Shown here: positions 56,033-64,000 of the stretch, piece by piece | How positions within the stretch are numbered: the stretch's first letter is position 1 | Layout: each line of letters starts with the position of its first letter | Source of the DNA: Desulfosediminicola ganghwensis | Lineage (GTDB): Bacteria; Desulfobacterota; Desulfobulbia; Desulfobulbales; Desulfocapsaceae | Assembly: GCF_005116675.2 (NCBI RefSeq) | Contig: NZ_CP050699.1 | Span: 5,017,001 to 5,081,000, forward strand | Length of the DNA stretch: 64,000 nucleotides | Direction of reading: 5' to 3' | The notes under the pieces: model-generated | Seen by the model: only the letters and a program-made list of their open reading frames with translations | Database searches by the model: none | Told to the model about the DNA's origin: nothing | Made by a program: the position numbers and the translations under genes

Positions 56033-59000
56033 CTACCGACCGTCAAGACCAGTACCGGCAGAAATTAACCGGCCCATGATGACATTCTCCTTAAGTCCGG
56101 CAAGTTCGTCAACTTTTCCGGCCATAGCCGCATTGGTCAGAACTTTCGTGGTCTCCTGGAAGGATGCCGCCGAGATAAAACTCTCGGTTGACAGTGAAGC
56201 CTTTGTTACACCGAGGAGCAGAGGTTCCGCTACCGCAGGCATCAGTCCTTCGCTCATCAGCTTATCACGCTCTTCTTCAAACTTCCACCACTCGACCTGC
56301 TCACCTATCATGAACTTAGAGTCTCCTGCGGAAGTAATCATTACGCGCTTCAGCATCTGGCGTACAATGACCTCGATGTGCTTATCATTGATTTTAACAC
56401 CCTGCAGACGATATACTTCCTGAATCTCATTCACCAGGAATTTCGCCAGCTCTTTGACACCCAGTACGCTGAGGATGTCGTTGGGAACTACGGTACCCTC
56501 CATCAGGGGTTCACCAGCCTGCACATAATCACCTTCGTGCACGATGATATGCTTGGATTTCGGTACCAGGTACTCTTCGGACTCACCATATTCAGGGGTA
56601 ACTACAACCCTGCGCTTGCCTTTCAGTTCCTTACCGAAACTTACCCTGCCGTCAATCTTGGAGATAACCGCAGGCTCCTTTGGCTTACGAACCTCAAACA
56701 GCTCTGCAACCCTTGGCAGACCACCTGTAATATCCTTGGTTTTAGAAGATTCCCGTGGAATCTTACCAACAATAGTACCTGGCTGGATCTCGTCACCTTC
56801 GTTAACTGAGATAATAGAACCAACCGGCAGGCTGTAACGGGCATGCACTTCTGAATTCGGAAGCTTCAGGGTTTTGCCGCGTTCGTTCTTTACAGAAACA
56901 CGCGGGTTGAGTTGCGCGCTGCTGCTGGAGTGAGTGATAACCTTGGAGGACTTACCTGTTACAGGATCAACTTTCTCCTGCATGGAAATACCTTCAAGTA
57001 CATCACCGTAGCGGATAATACCACCGACCTCTGAAACGATCGGAATGGTATAGGCATCCCAGTCGGCCAGGATGGTACCCGGCTCAACCTCTGCTCCTTC
57101 AGCAACGAGAAGCTGCGCACCGTAATTCACTTTGAAACGCTCGCGGTCACGCTCAAGTTCGTCCACAACAACAATTTCTGCGTTACGGTTCATTACGATC
57201 TTGATGCCCTCGGCATTCACAACGGAGTGCAGATTCCTGAATTCTACCTTACCACCACGTTGAGTCTGAATCTCGGCCTGTTCAACAGAACGAGATGCAG
57301 TACCACCGATATGGAAGGTACGCATTGTCAGCTGTGTACCAGGTTCACCGATGGATTGTGCAGCGATAACACCAATCGCTTCGCCTCTGTTCACCATATG
57401 TCCACGGCCGAGGTCTCGACCATAGCACAGTGCACAGACACCGCGTTTGGAACGGCAGGTAAGCACCGAGCGAATCATGACACGGTCGATACCCGCTTCA
57501 TTGATTTCCTCGATTTTACTCTCGGTGATCTCTTCACCAGCTTCGACTATAGTGTCGTTGGTGTAAGGATCAACCACGTCCTCCAAGGCAACACGTCCGA
57601 GAATTCTGTCACCAAGTGGTACGATAACTTCACCGCCATCCAATAGCGGCTCGGCTTCGATACCATCCAGGGTGAGGCAATCGCTTTCGACGATGGTCAC
57701 TTCCTGGGCCACATCAACCAGGCGACGGGTCAAATAACCAGAGTTCGCAGTTTTAAGCGCGGTATCCGCAAGACCTTTACGGGCACCGTGAGTAGATGTG
57801 AAATACTCGAGTACGCCAAGCCCCTCACGGAAGTTCGCTTTAATCGGGGTCTCAATGATCGCACCGGAAGGTTTGGCCATCAGACCACGCATACCAGCCA
57901 GCTGCCTGATCTGGTCGCGGGACCCCCTTGCGCCGGAGTCGGCCATGATGAATACAGAGTTAAAGCTTGGTCCTTCCTCGATCTCGCCGTCTTTGTTGGT
58001 GAAAGATTCGACTTTAATCTCATCCATCATCTCGTTGGCGACATCTTCGGATGCCTTGGACCAGATATCAACAACCTTGTTATACTTCTCACCAGCAGTA
58101 ATCAGACCGTCATTGTATTGCTGTTCTACATCGAGTACATCACCTTCTGCCTGCTCAACGAGTTCCACTTTCTTTTCGGGAATTCTCATATCGTCGATGC
58201 AGATAGAGATACCGGCACGGGTTGCATACTCATAGCCAGTATCTTTTAGGCGATCGGCAAGGATAACTGTATCCTTGGTTCCGGCTTTACGATAGGTGTA
58301 ATCAATAAGGGCGGCAAGAGCCTTCTTACTCATCACTTTGTTCATCTCTACAAAGGGCACAGACTTCGGTACAAACTCCGCGAGCACGATCCTACCCATG
58401 GTAGTATCAATGATCTCGCCGTTCTTTCTGATCTTTACTCGCGCCTGCAGATCAATTTCGCCATAATCATAGGCGATACGAGCCTCGTCCTCATTAGAGA
58501 AGACCTTGCCCTCACCCTTGGCGTTGATACGTTCACGGGTCATATAATAAAGACCGAGAACAATATCCTGAGACGGAATAATGATCGGCTCGCCATTGGC
58601 TGGAGAGAGGATGTTGTTGGTGGACATCATCAGAACACGAGCTTCCACCTGGGCCTCAACAGACAGTGGTACGTGGACCGCCATCTGATCGCCATCAAAG
58701 TCAGCATTGAAGGCGGCACAGACCAGTGGATGAAGCTGAATAGCCTTACCCTCGATCAATACTGCCTCAAAGGCCTGCATACCAAGTCTATGCAGAGTAG
58801 GCGCGCGGTTGAGGATTACCGGGTATTCGGTAACAACCTCCTCCAGTACGTCCCATACCTCCTTAACCTCTTTCTCCACCATCTTTCTTGCACTTTTGAT
58901 GGTGGTAACGAAGCCTTTTCTCTCAAGCTTATTGTAAATAAACGGCTTGAACAGCTCCAATGCCATCTTCTTCGGAATACCGCACTGATGCAGACGCAGG

Positions 59001-60079
59001 TGAGGTCCAACAACAATTACTGAACGACCTGAATAATCTACACGTTTACCAAGAAGGTTCTGGCGGAAACGTCCCTGCTTACCCTTAAGCATATCGGCCA
59101 GGGATTTAAGCGGACGCTTGTTGGCACCTGTGATGACACGGCCTCTTCTACCATTATCGAAAAGGACATCCACAGCCTCCTGCAGCATACGCTTCTCGTT
59201 ACGGATAATGATATCAGGCGCATCGAGTTCAAGCAGTCGCTTAAGGCGGTTGTTACGGTTAATTACACGGCGGTACAGATCATTGAGATCTGAAGTCGCG
59301 AAACGACCACCCTCCAGAGGTACCAGCGGACGAAGATCCGGTGGAAGAACCGGGATAATTTCGAGAATCATCCACTCAGGCTGATTACCGGAATCGCGGA
59401 ATGCCTCAACCACGAAAAGGCGCTTACCCAACTTCTGACGCTTGGTCTGAGAGTTGGTGTTGGCCATCTCCTCGCGTAGCTGTGCGGCAAGCTCAACGAG
59501 ACGTGTAGCCGAAAGCAGTTCACGAATAGCTTCTGCGCCTATACCTACCCGAAACTGTGCTGGATACTCTTCACGGGCCTGACGGAATTTTTCTTCGGTA
59601 AGAAGAGAACCAACCGGAATAGCCTCGGTTTCGGACTCGACGACAGCATACTGCTCGAAGTAGAGAATCTTCTCGAGCTGCTTTAATGTCATGTCAAGAA
59701 CCGCACCGATCTTACTCGGCAGACTCTTTAAAAACCAGATATGTGCAACAGGTGCAGCGAGTTTGATATGGCCAAGACGTTCACGACGAACCTTGGACTG
59801 AATCACCTCAACGCCACATTTTTCACAAACGACACCGCGGTGCTTCATGCGCTTGTACTTACCGCAGTTACACTCGAAATCTTTGACCGGGCCAAAAATC
59901 TTGGCGCAAAAAAGACCGTCTCTTTCTGGCTTGAACGTTCTATAGTTAATGGTCTCCGGCTTCTTAACTTCACCGTGTGACCAATCCATTATTTTCTCTG
60001 GTGAGGCCAGCGAAATTCTAACGCTTTTAAATTTAGTAGGGGCTTTCGGTTTTTGAAAAAAATTGAATAATTCTTCCAC
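56033..60079 (-). CDS. rpoC: RNA polymerase beta' subunit
   Basis: This 1348-residue subunit carries the catalytic Mg-binding loop [12 protein letters not shown] near residue 455. The N-terminal zinc ribbon is [22 protein letters not shown] near 67-88, and the second zinc site C...[20 protein letters not shown] lies near 870. The bridge and trigger regions ([21 protein letters not shown] and [16 protein letters not shown]) are conserved. The start is GTG 60079, behind GAGAGGTG. It is 120 bp downstream of rpoB on one transcript. Confidence 0.99.
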   Translation of the reverse strand: MEELFNFFQKPKAPTKFKSVRISLASPEKIMDWSHGEVKKPETINYRTFKPERDGLFCAKIFGPVKDFECNCGKYKRMKHRGVVCEKCGVEVIQSKVRRERLGHIKLAAPVAHIWFLKSLPSKIGAVLDMTLKQLEKILYFEQYAVVESETEAIPVGSLLTEEKFRQAREEYPAQFRVGIGAEAIRELLSATRLVELAAQLREEMANTNSQTKRQKLGKRLFVVEAFRDSGNQPEWMILEIIPVLPPDLRPLVPLEGGRFATSDLNDLYRRVINRNNRLKRLLELDAPDIIIRNEKRMLQEAVDVLFDNGRRGRVITGANKRPLKSLADMLKGKQGRFRQNLLGKRVDYSGRSVIVVGPHLRLHQCGIPKKMALELFKPFIYNKLERKGFVTTIKSARKMVEKEVKEVWDVLEEVVTEYPVILNRAPTLHRLGMQAFEAVLIEGKAIQLHPLVCAAFNADFDGDQMAVHVPLSVEAQVEARVLMMSTNNILSPANGEPIIIPSQDIVLGLYYMTRERINAKGEGKVFSNEDEARIAYDYGEIDLQARVKIRKNGEIIDTTMGRIVLAEFVPKSVPFVEMNKVMSKKALAALIDYTYRKAGTKDTVILADRLKDTGYEYATRAGISICIDDMRIPEKKVELVEQAEGDVLDVEQQYNDGLITAGEKYNKVVDIWSKASEDVANEMMDEIKVESFTNKDGEIEEGPSFNSVFIMADSGARGSRDQIRQLAGMRGLMAKPSGAIIETPIKANFREGLGVLEYFTSTHGARKGLADTALKTANSGYLTRRLVDVAQEVTIVESDCLTLDGIEAEPLLDGGEVIVPLGDRILGRVALEDVVDPYTNDTIVEAGEEITESKIEEINEAGIDRVMIRSVLTCRSKRGVCALCYGRDLGRGHMVNRGEAIGVIAAQSIGEPGTQLTMRTFHIGGTASRSVEQAEIQTQRGGKVEFRNLHSVVNAEGIKIVMNRNAEIVVVDELERDRERFKVNYGAQLLVAEGAEVEPGTILADWDAYTIPIVSEVGGIIRYGDVLEGISMQEKVDPVTGKSSKVITHSSSSAQLNPRVSVKNERGKTLKLPNSEVHARYSLPVGSIISVNEGDEIQPGTIVGKIPRESSKTKDITGGLPRVAELFEVRKPKEPAVISKIDGRVSFGKELKGKRRVVVTPEYGESEEYLVPKSKHIIVHEGDYVQAGEPLMEGTVVPNDILSVLGVKELAKFLVNEIQEVYRLQGVKINDKHIEVIVRQMLKRVMITSAGDSKFMIGEQVEWWKFEEERDKLMSEGLMPAVAEPLLLGVTKASLSTESFISAASFQETTKVLTNAAMAGKVDELAGLKENVIMGRLISAGTGLDGR

Positions 60080-60199
60080 GAAATCACCTCTCCCTCATAT
60101 TTTAGGATATGCCCGGCGACCAAGTCGCCGGACCTTGAAGAGATTTTCCTTCAAAACTGCTATGCAGTGTAGTCTTATGCCTGGGATCAATCAGTCAGT

Positions 60200-63100
60200 T
60201 CATTCTTCGATCAATTCCATATTCAGACACAACCCCTGCAATTCCTTCACCAGAACATGGAACGATTCAGGCAGACCTGTGGTGAGGAAGTTGTCACCTT
60301 TGACAATTCTCTCGTACATGGTGGTTCGCCCTTCCACGTCATCAGATTTTGCTGTGAGAAATTCTTTAAGTGTATAGGCAGCTCCATATGCTTCCATTGC
60401 CCATACCTCCATCTCACCAAGTCTCTGTCCACCAAACTGCGCCTTACCACCAAGCGGCTGCTGAGTGACCAGGGAGTAGGGCCCGGTGGAACGAGCGTGA
60501 ATTTTATTATCTACAAGGTGGTGCAATTTGATCATGTACATCGCACCAACAGTCACCTTATTGGCAAACGGTTCACCCGTGAGGCCATCATAAAGCTGTG
60601 CCTGTCCCACCTCGTCAACACCTGCCTCTACAAGTAGTTTTCTGATATGCTCTTCCCGGGCGCCATCAAATACCGGGGTAGCCATATGTAACCCCTCTCT
60701 GTGTGCCCAGGCCCAGGTGATAAGTTCCTGATCAGTACGGCCTTCGGTGATTGCCTTGTATTCTTTCTCGGAATAGACAGCTTTCAGTTTTTCCCGAATC
60801 AGTTCTACAGCCTGTTCCTTGACCATTTTCTCAAGCTGCGCCCCAAGCCTTTTAGCAGCAAAACCGAGGTGAACTTCAAGCACCTGGCCAACGTTCATAC
60901 GAGAAGGTACACCAAGCGGATTCAGGACTATATCCACGGTGGAACCGTCCTGGAAAAACGGCATATCCTCTTCGGGGAGAAGGCGCGAAACAACACCTTT
61001 ATTTCCGTGGCGGCCAGCCATCTTATCACCAACAGAAAGCTTACGTTTAGTCGCAACGTAGACTTTAACCATCTTGACCACGCCAGGAGGAAGATCGTCA
61101 CCTTTCTTCATCCTGTCGATAATGCCTTCATACCTGTCTGAAATAAGACGAGCCTGTTTTTCGTAACGTTCGTAGGCCTGCTCAACCAGATCTTCGTATT
61201 TCGCTCTCTCAGAGAACTCGATGTGGCGAAGCTGCTGAAAGCCGATGGCGACAGCCATATCCGCCTCAATCTTCTTGCCCAGTGCGACAACCAGCTCACC
61301 ATCTGCGTCGAAAATATCCTTCTTGGCGGTTCGGCCTTCGATAAGTAGCCCGATCTCACCACATACACCGCGTCTGAGACTGCTCAGTTCGTCGAGTTTA
61401 TCCTGGTTGAGTTTTTCAATCTCAAGATCCTCGATCATCAGGGACCGCTCATCCTTATCGACACCTTTACGTGAGAAAACCTTGGCGTCGATGACGACTC
61501 CGGTCACTCCTGGTGGCACACGCAGAGAGGAATCCTTCACATCCTGAGCTTTTTCCCCGAAGATTGCTCTCAGCAGCTTCTCTTCCGGTGAAAGTACGGT
61601 TTCACCTTTCGGGGTGACTTTACCCACCAGAGTGTCGCCGGCTTTCACTTCAGCTCCGATACGGACGATACCGGACTCATCGAGGTTTCTCAGAGTCTCT
61701 TCACTGACATTCGGGATATCGCGGGTGATTTCCTCTTTGCCAAGCTTGGTGTCCCGGGCCATGGTCTCAAAAACCTCGATATGTACCGAGGTAAAGGTAT
61801 CCTCCCGCAACAACCGTTCGTTGACAAGGATTGAATCCTCAAAGTTGAAACCGCGCCATGGCATGAAAGCGATGGTAACGTTTTTACCAAGCGCCAGTTC
61901 ACCAAGTTCACATGATGGACCATCCGCAAGCACTGTACCTTCGGTAACACGTTGTCCCGGCAGGGCCAGAGGTCTCTGGTTAAAGCAGGTATTCTGATTG
62001 GATTTCTTATATTTCTCGAGACGGTACACGGCAACACCGGTATCATAACCGTCCACACCAGGCTTATCGTAGCGTATCACGATACGGTTAGCATCCGACT
62101 CTTCTACCACACCTTCACCGGCTGCAAGCAGACATGCCCCGGAATCGCGGGCTACATAGCTCTCCATACCAGTACCGACCAGCGGTGAACGGGTTATGAG
62201 CAGAGGTACAGCCTGTCGCTGCATGTTCGAGCCCATCAAGGCACGGTTAGCATCATCGTTTTCCAGAAAGGGGATAAGCGATGTGGCGACGGAAACGAGC
62301 TGGTTTGGCGCGATATCCATGTAGGTGACGCTGTCGGCATTTGCGGTGACAACCTCACCTTCCTCCCGAACAACCAGATTTCCTTCGGCAATTTCCTTAT
62401 CACCACCTTCCTTCATCAAGGCCGGGGCGATAATCTGATTCTGCTCCTGCAGTGCACTCAGATATTTGATCTGGTCAGAAACGATTCTGTCATCAACCTT
62501 GCGATACGGAGTCTCAATGAAGCCGTATGGGTTAATGCGCGCATATGTTGCAAGCGAGACGATCAGTCCGATATTCGGCCCCTCAGGAGTCTCAACGGGA
62601 CATATACGTCCGTAGTGTGTCGGATGTACGTCACGAACTTCAAATCCTGCACGTTCGCGGGAAAGACCACCCGGTCCGAGCGCTGACAGACGGCGCTTAT
62701 GGGTCACCTCGGACAATGGGTTGGTCTGATCCATAAACTGGGACAGCTGGGAGGTTCCGAAGAACTCCTTGATGGCAGCAGAGATCGGCTTGGGATTGAC
62801 CAGGTCATGTGGCATCAACGTCTCGACATCCTGAAGAGTCATTCTCTCCTTGATGGCGCGCTCCATTCTGACCAGGCCCATGCGGTACTGGTTTTCAACC
62901 AGCTCACCTACCGTACGAACTCTTCTGTTACCGAGATGATCGATATCATCTACAGCACCCTGGCTGTCTTTAAGACGAACAAGATATTTAATCGATTGGA
63001 CAATATCTTCTTTGGTAAGAGCACGGTTTTCGATATCGATATCGAGACCAAGTCTGGCGTTGATCTTGTATCGACCTACTTCCGAGAGATCGTAGAGATC

Positions 63101-64000
63101 TGCGTTAAAGAAAAGATTGTCAAAAAATCCCTGAGCAACCTCAATGGTTGGAGGACTTGATGGACGAAGTCTTCTATAGATTTCGAGAAGTGCTTCCTCG
63201 CTTGAAGCGACCTTATCAACCGAGAGGGTCTTGGAGAACGATTCGGAGTACTTAACACCATCAATGAACAATGTCTTGAACGAGGTGATACCGGCTGCCA
63301 CGAGAGTCTGGAGAACTGTTTCCGTGATCTCGGTGTTACAAAGTGCAAGCGGTTCCCCATCCTCAGGGTTGAGGATAGTCTCAGCCAACACCTTACCGGT
63401 AACCGATTCGACGGAAATACGCAGTTTGCTGATTTCATCCGTAGCAATCCGCTTCGCCATGGCCTTACTGATCTTACGGCCCGTCTTGGCTATAATCTCG
63501 CCATCAGCAGGAGACACCAGATCGTACTCAAGCCGTTGGCCGAGCATGATCTCCGGATCAAAATCAATAAAGAATTCCTCTCCCTCGATGCTTACGTTGC
63601 TGATAGGGTAGAACTCACTCAGCAGGGATTCTGCATCGTAGCCGATCGCTTTCAAGAGAGTAGTAACCGGAAATTTACGACGCCTGTCGATACGAACGTG
63701 AAGAACGTCCTTAATATCGAATTCGAGATCAATCCAGGAACCACGTACAGGGATAATACGGGCAGAGTAGAGCAGCTTACCACTGGCGTGAGTTTTACCG
63801 TTATCGTGGGTATAAAACAGACCTGGTGAACGCTGCAACTGCGAGACGATAACTCGCTCTGTACCATTAACTACAAAAACACCATCGGCGGTCATCATAG
63901 GCAGTGAGCCGAGAAAGACCTCCTGCTCTTTGATATCGCGAATGGTTTGAACACCGGTCTCCTCGTCTACATCAAAAGTGATGAGACGAACGACAATTTT
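60200..64000 (-). CDS. rpoB: RNA polymerase beta subunit (5' end outside window)
   Basis: The frame is open to the right edge; 1266 residues are visible and roughly the first 90 are missing. [39 protein letters not shown] is near the visible start. The rifampicin pocket reads [32 protein letters not shown], the usual sensitive type. Later signatures are GYNFED-like [28 protein letters not shown] and the C-terminal [25 protein letters not shown]. It forms the active centre together with beta'. Confidence 0.99.
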   Translation of the reverse strand, partial: KIVVRLITFDVDEETGVQTIRDIKEQEVFLGSLPMMTADGVFVVNGTERVIVSQLQRSPGLFYTHDNGKTHASGKLLYSARIIPVRGSWIDLEFDIKDVLHVRIDRRRKFPVTTLLKAIGYDAESLLSEFYPISNVSIEGEEFFIDFDPEIMLGQRLEYDLVSPADGEIIAKTGRKISKAMAKRIATDEISKLRISVESVTGKVLAETILNPEDGEPLALCNTEITETVLQTLVAAGITSFKTLFIDGVKYSESFSKTLSVDKVASSEEALLEIYRRLRPSSPPTIEVAQGFFDNLFFNADLYDLSEVGRYKINARLGLDIDIENRALTKEDIVQSIKYLVRLKDSQGAVDDIDHLGNRRVRTVGELVENQYRMGLVRMERAIKERMTLQDVETLMPHDLVNPKPISAAIKEFFGTSQLSQFMDQTNPLSEVTHKRRLSALGPGGLSRERAGFEVRDVHPTHYGRICPVETPEGPNIGLIVSLATYARINPYGFIETPYRKVDDRIVSDQIKYLSALQEQNQIIAPALMKEGGDKEIAEGNLVVREEGEVVTANADSVTYMDIAPNQLVSVATSLIPFLENDDANRALMGSNMQRQAVPLLITRSPLVGTGMESYVARDSGACLLAAGEGVVEESDANRIVIRYDKPGVDGYDTGVAVYRLEKYKKSNQNTCFNQRPLALPGQRVTEGTVLADGPSCELGELALGKNVTIAFMPWRGFNFEDSILVNERLLREDTFTSVHIEVFETMARDTKLGKEEITRDIPNVSEETLRNLDESGIVRIGAEVKAGDTLVGKVTPKGETVLSPEEKLLRAIFGEKAQDVKDSSLRVPPGVTGVVIDAKVFSRKGVDKDERSLMIEDLEIEKLNQDKLDELSSLRRGVCGEIGLLIEGRTAKKDIFDADGELVVALGKKIEADMAVAIGFQQLRHIEFSERAKYEDLVEQAYERYEKQARLISDRYEGIIDRMKKGDDLPPGVVKMVKVYVATKRKLSVGDKMAGRHGNKGVVSRLLPEEDMPFFQDGSTVDIVLNPLGVPSRMNVGQVLEVHLGFAAKRLGAQLEKMVKEQAVELIREKLKAVYSEKEYKAITEGRTDQELITWAWAHREGLHMATPVFDGAREEHIRKLLVEAGVDEVGQAQLYDGLTGEPFANKVTVGAMYMIKLHHLVDNKIHARSTGPYSLVTQQPLGGKAQFGGQRLGEMEVWAMEAYGAAYTLKEFLTAKSDDVEGRTTMYERIVKGDNFLTTGLPESFHVLVKELQGLCLNMELIEE

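Overview
The window looks like a Gram-negative, LPS-bearing bacterium, most likely a Desulfobacterota member close to Desulfobulbales. This is an inference from gene order (frr-uppS-cdsA-dxr-rseP-tsaB-ispG-proS-rel), an LptG-type permease and protein flavour; no rRNA is present to confirm it. The window splits into an accessory left fifth and a chromosomal core on the right, almost all of it on the minus strand.

Accessory region (1-13272). A truncated IS4-type transposase runs off the left edge. It is followed by a broken tyrosine recombinase (5' end missing; catalytic tyrosine lost through an 8-bp tandem duplication) and a two-gene module, a DUF3696-type ATPase plus a small PIN-like protein, which I read as a candidate defence pair. 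At 3593 there is a 47-bp copy of the 3' half of tRNA-Arg(CCU); the complete tRNA lies at 13228-13303. The 9.6 kb between the two copies is an integrated element. It holds an intact integrase beside the tRNA, tandem arm-type repeats (ATTACACAGGA) near both ends, an AlpA/excisionase-like regulator facing a ribbon-helix-helix protein across a palindromic operator, a short minus-strand set of small genes (Cys-rich, winged-helix and OB-like proteins), and a secreted beta-helix/PKD cargo protein. It also carries a complete 1264-bp IS with 9-bp target duplications and an IS1595-type remnant. The ATPase module lies outside this copy, so it probably belongs to a second element inserted in tandem at the same tRNA.

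Transition region (13.3-24.4 kb). This holds tRNA-Arg with its promoter, two tandem ADP-glucose pyrophosphorylase-like genes (one with an altered nucleotide-binding loop), a DHH phosphoesterase, CrcB, LptG, a DUF362 protein, an FKBP-type isomerase, an Smr protein and a RelA/SpoT homologue whose hydrolase site is degenerate while its synthetase half looks intact. Several long, nearly perfect inverted repeats sit just after stop codons here.

Core clusters (24.4-64 kb, minus strand). proS, ispG, tsaB, rseP, dxr, cdsA, uppS, frr, pyrH, tsf and rpsB cover tRNA charging, isoprenoid and undecaprenyl phosphate synthesis, phospholipid precursors, envelope proteolysis and translation. Then comes the uninterrupted transcription/translation superoperon rpoB-rpoC-rpsL-rpsG-fusA-tuf, S10, spc and alpha clusters through rplQ. 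adk is absent between secY and map. Five small-subunit protein genes (rpsC, rpsN, rpsE, rpsM, rpsD) start with TTG.
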